Below are positions 58,146-64,000 of a stretch of DNA of 64,000 nucleotides, one piece after another. Location of the stretch: contig JALIZF010001867.1 in the NCBI GenBank assembly GCA_029948255.1, positions 186,001-250,000 of the forward strand, in the 5' to 3' direction. Numbering within the stretch: the stretch's first letter is position 1; each line of letters begins with the position of its first letter. This DNA is from Telmatactis stephensoni (Eukaryota; Cnidaria; Anthozoa; Actiniaria; Isophelliidae). The translations under genes were made by a program, and so were the position numbers. The notes below the pieces were generated by a model. It worked only from the letters and a program-made list of their open reading frames with translations, did not search any database and had not been told where the DNA came from.

Positions 58146-61100
58146 CCTGGATCAACTGGACAACGTTACAAAGTCTAGTTCCGCTACGAAAGCATTTTCC
58201 CTGTCTTCGTGTCCTCTTTATAATGAGGACATCGAGGAGATCAACAGTAAACGAAAAAACGGAAAAAAAAATATTCTCCGTCGCCTTTAGTATCATGTAG
58301 TGCTTGATAAACCTATCGTACCTTGATAAAGTTGGCGTTGATGTAGTCACTTTCGTCTTTGGTCCTCAATATGACTCTGCTATGATCCCCTAGAAATAAT
58401 TCAGTCAAAACCCTGTTACACGAGGCAATCAGTTCTTCAAACATTTTACTAGTATGGCAACATCGTAGCGAGACAATATGAAGATTCAAGAATTGCAACA
58501 CCCTCCCCCCCCCCTTCTCCCGCGCGCACCACCCTTCAATGCAACATGCAAACAACTTGCATTGGGGTTGCAATACAAGTGACCATTGTCTGTTGTTTAA
58601 CTCACATGGTAAAATGTCAGAGTATCTGTTTTTAGGACGGTTTATGGTAGCAGCGTGTGCAGTCATAGAGGCGCCATCATACTCCTGAAGTCGTTCAAGT
58701 TCCTACAAATAAACCAAAATAAATCATCAAAATAATAAGTAAAATCTGGCTTTCATTAATAACATATTATTACAAATGAATCGCCATTATTTTATATTAT
58801 TTTAATTGTATATATTGTAAAGGCTATTTCACGTTTGATGAATCTTTTAATAAAGACCATTATCATCATCATCATCATCATCATTATTAATGAACACACG
58901 GAAAAACTAGAACTGCTTTCCCATTGTACGGTAAGTACAATCGACACAAAAATGGACAAACGAAGCAACATTTTCTGACATTGCTTGTAAATTCATTTCT
59001 GCCTTATGTTGACGATGTAATACTATTGAAATGTACTTTAACATCTTCAGTTTCCAGCCTTGTCGTTACCTAAATATTAAGTACACGATGTGTTTTTTCG
59101 GTCATCATTCTTACTCTAGTGTGCCACACAGTTGCATTGTGCCCACCCCTGTGATGTAGCGATCGACGTTGCAGAAATTCAATTGTTGCAAGCAATATTG
59201 CGAGGGTTGACACACGGTGTAATTCTGTTATCTTTCGCGCAATGTTGCAGAAAAAAATGCAAGAAAATTAAAGTTGCATTGTGTCCGGGCCTGTACTATT
59301 ATCTATTCGCTGTTCTCTTTCCTAACCCACGTCTTCCTAGTGCTAGGATATGGAGGGAATGAAAGAATTGTACAGTCAATGCCACCAAAAATTACCGTTC
59401 TAAACAAATTTAGAAAGAACAACAATTTATCACACTTACTCTCCATTCAAAACTAAATCCATCCGCACTTGTTCCATGTTTGCATGCTGACAAACTCTTA
59501 ATCACCAAATCAAATCCTTTCACCGCTGACACCAATGCTTGCAGTGACTCATCGTCACTCAGACAGGAGTTATTAGTGTCTTGGTCTATACTGGATATTT
59601 GACTTTCATAGTAATGACCACACTGGCGAATGAGTGAAGGTTTGTCCTCTTCTTGGTCACTGGATGTGGGTCCAGTAGGAGAGGAAACGCCGGTAGGTAG
59701 TTTACCGGGCTCGTATAGATACCCGGGTTGTTGCTGAGGTTGCTTTTGCAGTTCTTTGATTTGCCTAATTTGGTCTTCGATTTCTTGTCGGCGTGAAACC
59801 TCAGGGTCTTCACCGTCAAGTAGGTCATCGTCTTCGTCTATTTCTTCTGTTTTAATCTCCATATCTTTCTTATCTTCATCCTTCATGTCACCCTCCTCAA
59901 TTGGATCTTCTTCAGTTTCTTTACTAAATTCAACAGAATCTTTAGTTTCATTGATGTCTATTTTGTCAACTGATTCTACATGTAAGTGTATTGCTGCTAT
60001 ATCCTCATCGGGTTTTGCTTTGCTGTCCTCGTTTTCCTTGGGTGTCACAACGCTTTCATTACAATCAATATTGTCATCATTATCATCTAAGTCTTTAGGT
60101 AAATTCTCGTTCAAGTCCTGCAAGGTGGAATTCTCAACGGGTTTATCATTGATTTGATTATTCGTAAGGCTGGTGAGATCTGCAAACCGAAGACTTTTTC
60201 CTGCAGCCTCGTAATCAGGTATAAAAGTAGCGGTAGCTGAGTGAGGTGGCTTGGATTCCGTTTGTCCATTAGAACCTTCAACCTTTTTAGATTGGTCGGC
60301 CACAGATTGTACAGCCTTACTTGAGCTATCGTGGGCTTCTTTCTCGCTGGCTTTACTTTCAGCAGTTTGTTCATCTTGATGGACAAGTTGTTCATGTTTG
60401 TGATCTTGGCTTTCGGCTGCTTTCACAGAAACATCATCACTTTTCTTAGATTCTTCTTCGTGCTTGTCCTTGTCTCTGATCTTGCCCTCAAGATCCGTCA
60501 GTTGTTTTTGCTGTTGCATGATCTGCTGCAAAAGAAGTCCGATTTGAACTTGGTCGCTATCGTGAGAATGCTGCTGACTGTGTTGCTGTCTTAGCATTTC
60601 CTGCTGCTGTAGAATAAGTTGTTGTTGCTGCAGTAGCAATTGCTGCTGGAATTGTTGCATCTGCTGCTGCTGTGACGACGAACTCTGGTACTGACTCAAC
60701 TGTGTCTGTGCAACAGCAACAGAGAAGCTGGTCAAGTAGTCAGATGATGTCACTGTGTTTGGATATGGTCGACTTCCTTGGCTGAGCAGCGAAGGAGTTG
60801 GCCGTCCTCCATAACCACCAGGGAGGGAGGGTAAGTTCGGCTGGCTGGCAACAAATGCACCTGTCTCATGATATGAAGGTGCACTTGGTTGGCGCTCAGC
60901 TAATTGAGAATTAGGTTGCGGAGTCTTTTGTTCTAACAAAGGTTGTTGACCCACAGAAGCACTATCTATTTGACTAGGGCGTGGAGGTTGCGGCTCTGAA
61001 CGAAAGGTTTCTTGAGGTTGCTGGCCAGGACGAAATGGTGGTAAATACTGTTGTTCTGGTCGTTGTGGTTGCATGGATTGACTGTCGGGCCTTGTAGATA

Positions 61101-63883
61101 ACTGGGGTTGATGATCTGGCCTGGATGGCTGTTGATTGACCTAGAGAGAAATGAAAAATATTGAAACAGTGAGCACCTGGATCTACTGTGCGAGGCATTT
61201 TACTAGAACACTAGATGACAGTACAAGACTATTTTTGTCTTTCAGAGCAGGGCTTTACATGTACCTGGAAAGAGCCTGGTCTTTGATCTGGTCTTGATTG
61301 GAACTGTGTCTGACTCTCTGGTTGCTTGGTAAGTTCTTCGTCTGGTTTAATTGGAAGAGAGGAATCACGTGAGAATTGTCGTTCAGGACGTATCATTCCT
61401 TGAGGAGGCTGTCCAGGTCTTTGCAGTGGCTGTGAATGGTGACTTGTGGGTGGTAGTTCAGGCCGAAATGGTTGCTGAGATGATAGTCGGGGTCGAAATA
61501 ATGGTTGTTGAGATGTTCCTTGGGGTCGAAAAGGTTGAGTTGCTCCTTGAGGTCGCAATGTTTGCTGGGAAATCTGGTCATAACGAAAAGGCTGTTGGCT
61601 TTGTTCTGCTGGTGGAAAATGCCTTTCAGATGGTTGTTCTGGCCGGTTTGACGATGTTTTCTCAGTTGACTGTTCTGGGCGTAAGGGCTGTGGTAGTTGC
61701 TGCTGATCTACTCGTGAAGACTGTGCTGAAGGCGGAAAGGGGTAAGATGGCGGCAAGGATTCCTGGAAGTGTCGAGATGGCTGGTTAAGTGGTGATTCCG
61801 GTCGAAAAAGTTGCTGGGATGGATTTTCTTGTCGAACTGGCTGCTGGGATGGAGTGCTTGGTCGAAATGGCTGCTGGGATGGAGCATTTGGTCGAAATGA
61901 CTGCTGGGATGGAGCATTTTGTCGAAATGGCTGCTGAGATGGGTTCTGTGGTCGAAATGGTTGCCTGAATGGTTGATCAGGTCGAAATGGCTGCTGGGAT
62001 GGGTTTTCTGCTCGGAATGGCTGCTGGGATGGGTTTTCTGGTCGGAATGGCTGTTGGGATGGGTTCTCTGGTCGGAATGGCTGGGATGGATGTTCAGCCC
62101 TAAAGCCTGGTTGAGATGGATGGCCTGGTCGAAAGGGTGCTTGAAGTGGATGACGTGGCTGAAATTGTTGCTGTGGTTGGAATGGCTGACGAACATCTTG
62201 GCCAGGTCGTATTTGCTGTTGAGACGGTTGTCCAGGTTGAAATGGCTGGTTAAATTGTTGTCTAGGTGGAAAAGGCATTTGGGTGGGCTGTCTGGGTTGA
62301 AATTGTTGTGGAGATTGCTGGTCAGGTCTGGACTGCGGTCGAATTTGCTGTTGAGGCCTAAACTGCTGCTGACTTTGTTGATTTTGATCAAGAAGATTCT
62401 GATGGACTGATGAGGGAGGCAGTTGTTGTGGCGGCCTCGATGATAATGGTGGTGGTGGTTGTTGAAACTGCTGTTTTGGGACAAAAGAAGGCTGTCCAGG
62501 TTGCATTGAGGATTGTGAACTGGACACTTGCTGTGATGAGCTTACTGGCTGAGGCTGCAAAGGAATGGGTAAATTGGATGGATTGTCTGGCACTTGTTGT
62601 GGTCTTGAAGGAAGCTGCTGCGGACCAGCTGTAGATTGTGGCGTTGGTGGTCTGTAGAATGGCATTTGTTGAGAGGAAGGTCCACTTTGGCTTGAAAATG
62701 GAGACTGGCTTGAAAATGGAGGACGCACTTGAGAGAGAAGATCAGGCTGAGGGCTTTGGGGTCCAACAGGGAATATCTGTTGCTGAGGTGGGACCTGAGG
62801 TCTAATGATTTGTTGTCCAGAAAATCGCTGCTGTTGACCACTTAGAATGTCTGCCCGCTGGTGAGTTGGGGCTCTACTTGGACTGTCTGGTCTTACTGGG
62901 GCTCTGCTTGGATTTTCTGGTCTTATTTGCGATAAAGAAACATTCACATTCATAGGATTTGGGGGTCGCTGATTTGGAATTCGATCCTGATACTGTAAAC
63001 CTGGTATTTGTCTAGTCTGTTGTGGAGGTTGATTTGGTAATCGATGCCTTGGAAATTGTCCTGGTTCTGGTACTCGCATTTGTCCCTGACTAACGGGAAA
63101 AGGATATGACATACGTGGTGTTGAATGGATTGACTGGTCAGCAGGAATGTGACTAAAAGGTACGGAGTGAGTCAATGAAGCAGGAAGAGTAGACCTCTGG
63201 GAGGTAGGATGTCCAGGAACCTGTCCAGGAAGGGAAGGTGGTGGTCTTTGAGGAACTTGCTGAATGTTTGACTGTGATCCTGGTGGCATACCTGAGGGAC
63301 GTACTTGTCCTTGCCCAGGAGCACTTACTCCACCAGGGGGTCCCACCTGACCCTGTGGTTGTGGTGGCAGTTGACCAGGAATTAGACCCGGGTGATGGTA
63401 AATGACACCAGGTTGACGAGGATCAATAACACTTTGTCCAGAAAATGAAGCAGGGACTGATGATGGGATGTTAGTTTGTTGAGGTCTTACAAGGTGGTCT
63501 GGCTTGGCAGCTGATGGTCTGCTTGGAGGTTTTGGTGGCTCTGAAAAATAAAGCAACAGTTACTTTAAAAACAATTTCAAGGTATTCAAAACAAAAATGA
63601 GGATAAAATAACACAATTGTGACAATGATAAATACTGTGGAAAACATAGAGTCAATTCGGTAAAAGATTCCATTGTTAACAAGTGCAAAACTATGGCTAA
63701 TTTCAAGTGCAAATTTATAGGTGCATATATAGCTCTAAAAACAGTGAGCTCCAACCTGATGTGGCTTTGATCTTCCCAATAAACTTGTCTAACTCTTTAC
63801 TGTGGTTGTCAAAGAAATTCTTGCACTTTTCCTGCAGTTTTGTGACAGTTGTCAGTAGACTTTGATAAAACTCCTTGCCACGG
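54715..63883 (-). CDS. PTPN23: HD-PTP (tyrosine-protein phosphatase non-receptor 23), 5' end cut by window edge
   Basis: HD-PTP is a BRO1/V-domain ESCRT partner that sorts ubiquitinated receptors on endosomes. Exons: 63883-63756, 63540-61265, 61140-59440, 58702-58606, 58389-58322, 57959-57822, 57522-57391, 57135-57083, 56955-56845, 56550-56474, 56400-56339, 56036-55976, 55568-54715. Phases close: about 1,919 codons. The first exon ([20 protein letters not shown]) fits the end of the V domain. Two large exons form a Pro/Gln-rich linker of about 1,325 residues, including PSQQPFRP repeats, a poly-Gln segment and an acidic stretch. The PTP domain has [33 protein letters not shown], the signature [12 protein letters not shown] (split by an intron after the Cys codon) and [16 protein letters not shown]. 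An acidic Ser/Asp/Glu-rich tail of about 280 aa ends at 54715. [10 protein letters not shown] aligns with human MRQQRKHMLQ, which supports PTPN23 over other PTPs. Confidence 0.94.
56130..56312. repeat. GGATTCCRGATTCY-type minisatellite in an HD-PTP intron
   Basis: About ten degenerate units built on GGATTCC/AGATTCC (for example GGACTGGATTCTGGATTCCA), between PTP exons 56400-56339 and 56036-55976. Confidence 0.85.
57035..57062. repeat. (ATC)n microsatellite
   Basis: ATCATCATCAACATCATCAT just below the exon 57135-57083; similar tracts lie at 58862-58888. Confidence 0.85.
58097..58147. repeat. (CAA)n microsatellite
   Basis: About 16 CAA/ACA triplets in the intron between PTP exons 58389-58322 and 57959-57822. 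Confidence 0.95.
61799..62110 (-). repeat. Tandem coding repeat PSQQPFRP in the HD-PTP linker
   Basis: About nine or ten units of 33 bp (11 aa: [11 protein letters not shown] and variants) inside the large exon 63540-61265. The plus strand shows the period as GGCTGCTGGGATGG followed by GTCGAAAT. Recent unit-level duplication is likely because neighbouring units differ by few bases. Confidence 0.9.
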
Positions 63884-64000
63884 CTAATACAAGAAAAAAG
63901 GTCATTTCAGATGAGGAATAGTATCTTCTGACCATAAACTTTTTATGCAGCAGTCCTCTTAAAAAGTACAGCATTATGAACTTATGAATGAAAAGGCATA

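Noticed and set aside
61919..62410. 163-aa plus-strand Trp/Leu-rich frame
   Set aside because: Antisense shadow of the [13 protein letters not shown] repeats.
61708..62484. 258-aa His/Asn/Ser-rich minus-strand frame
   Set aside because: An alternative frame of the HD-PTP Pro/Gln exon; the repeat makes it open by chance and it does not join the PTP exons in phase.

Overview
The window is animal nuclear DNA. It has multi-exon genes with GT-AG introns, CA/CT-type microsatellites, and a dense load of short hairpin transposons, and it has no bacterial operon structure. The proteins are clearly metazoan (cyclin T, hyccin, a tamalin-type PDZ protein, HD-PTP) but well diverged from vertebrates, and a betaine-lipid-synthase-type DUF3419 gene is also present. 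This suggests an early-branching animal such as a sponge or cnidarian. The species cannot be fixed from sequence alone.

Layout: (1) 1-5282, minus strand: cyclin T of P-TEFb, 3' end cut by the window edge. (2) 5687-15320, plus strand: hyccin (FAM126), sharing a roughly 400 bp divergent promoter with cyclin T. One intron holds a 1.7 kb, 17-bp minisatellite, and exon 6 carries an apparent 1-nt frameshift. (3) 17363-34826, minus strand: a chain of 26 phase-compatible exons giving about 1,287 aa, with an N-terminal PH-like domain, a possible SH3-like segment, then a tamalin-type PDZ and coiled coil. A shorter 708-aa tamalin-like form could start from an internal ATG. (4) 34827-39864: repeats, including two copies of a tRNA-like repeat and a reverse-transcriptase fragment. 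(5) 39865-44693, minus strand: complete 8-exon, 372-aa DUF3419/BtaA-family gene. (6) 44694-54714: about 10 kb made almost wholly of nested inverted-repeat elements, a second reverse-transcriptase fragment and a hammerhead-ribozyme-like motif, with one unassigned candidate exon. (7) 54715-63883, minus strand: the 3' two-thirds of HD-PTP (PTPN23), with V-domain end, very large Pro/Gln-rich linker, full tyrosine-phosphatase domain and acidic tail. The 5' end lies beyond the right edge.

The genes are unrelated housekeeping and signalling genes and do not form a cluster. Hyccin (PI4KA complex), the PH/PDZ scaffold and HD-PTP (ESCRT) all act at membranes, and DUF3419 enzymes act on lipids, but I see no sequence evidence that they work together. 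Exon boundaries were derived by hand. For each gene the reading phase was checked across every junction and closes, except at the one reported frameshift.
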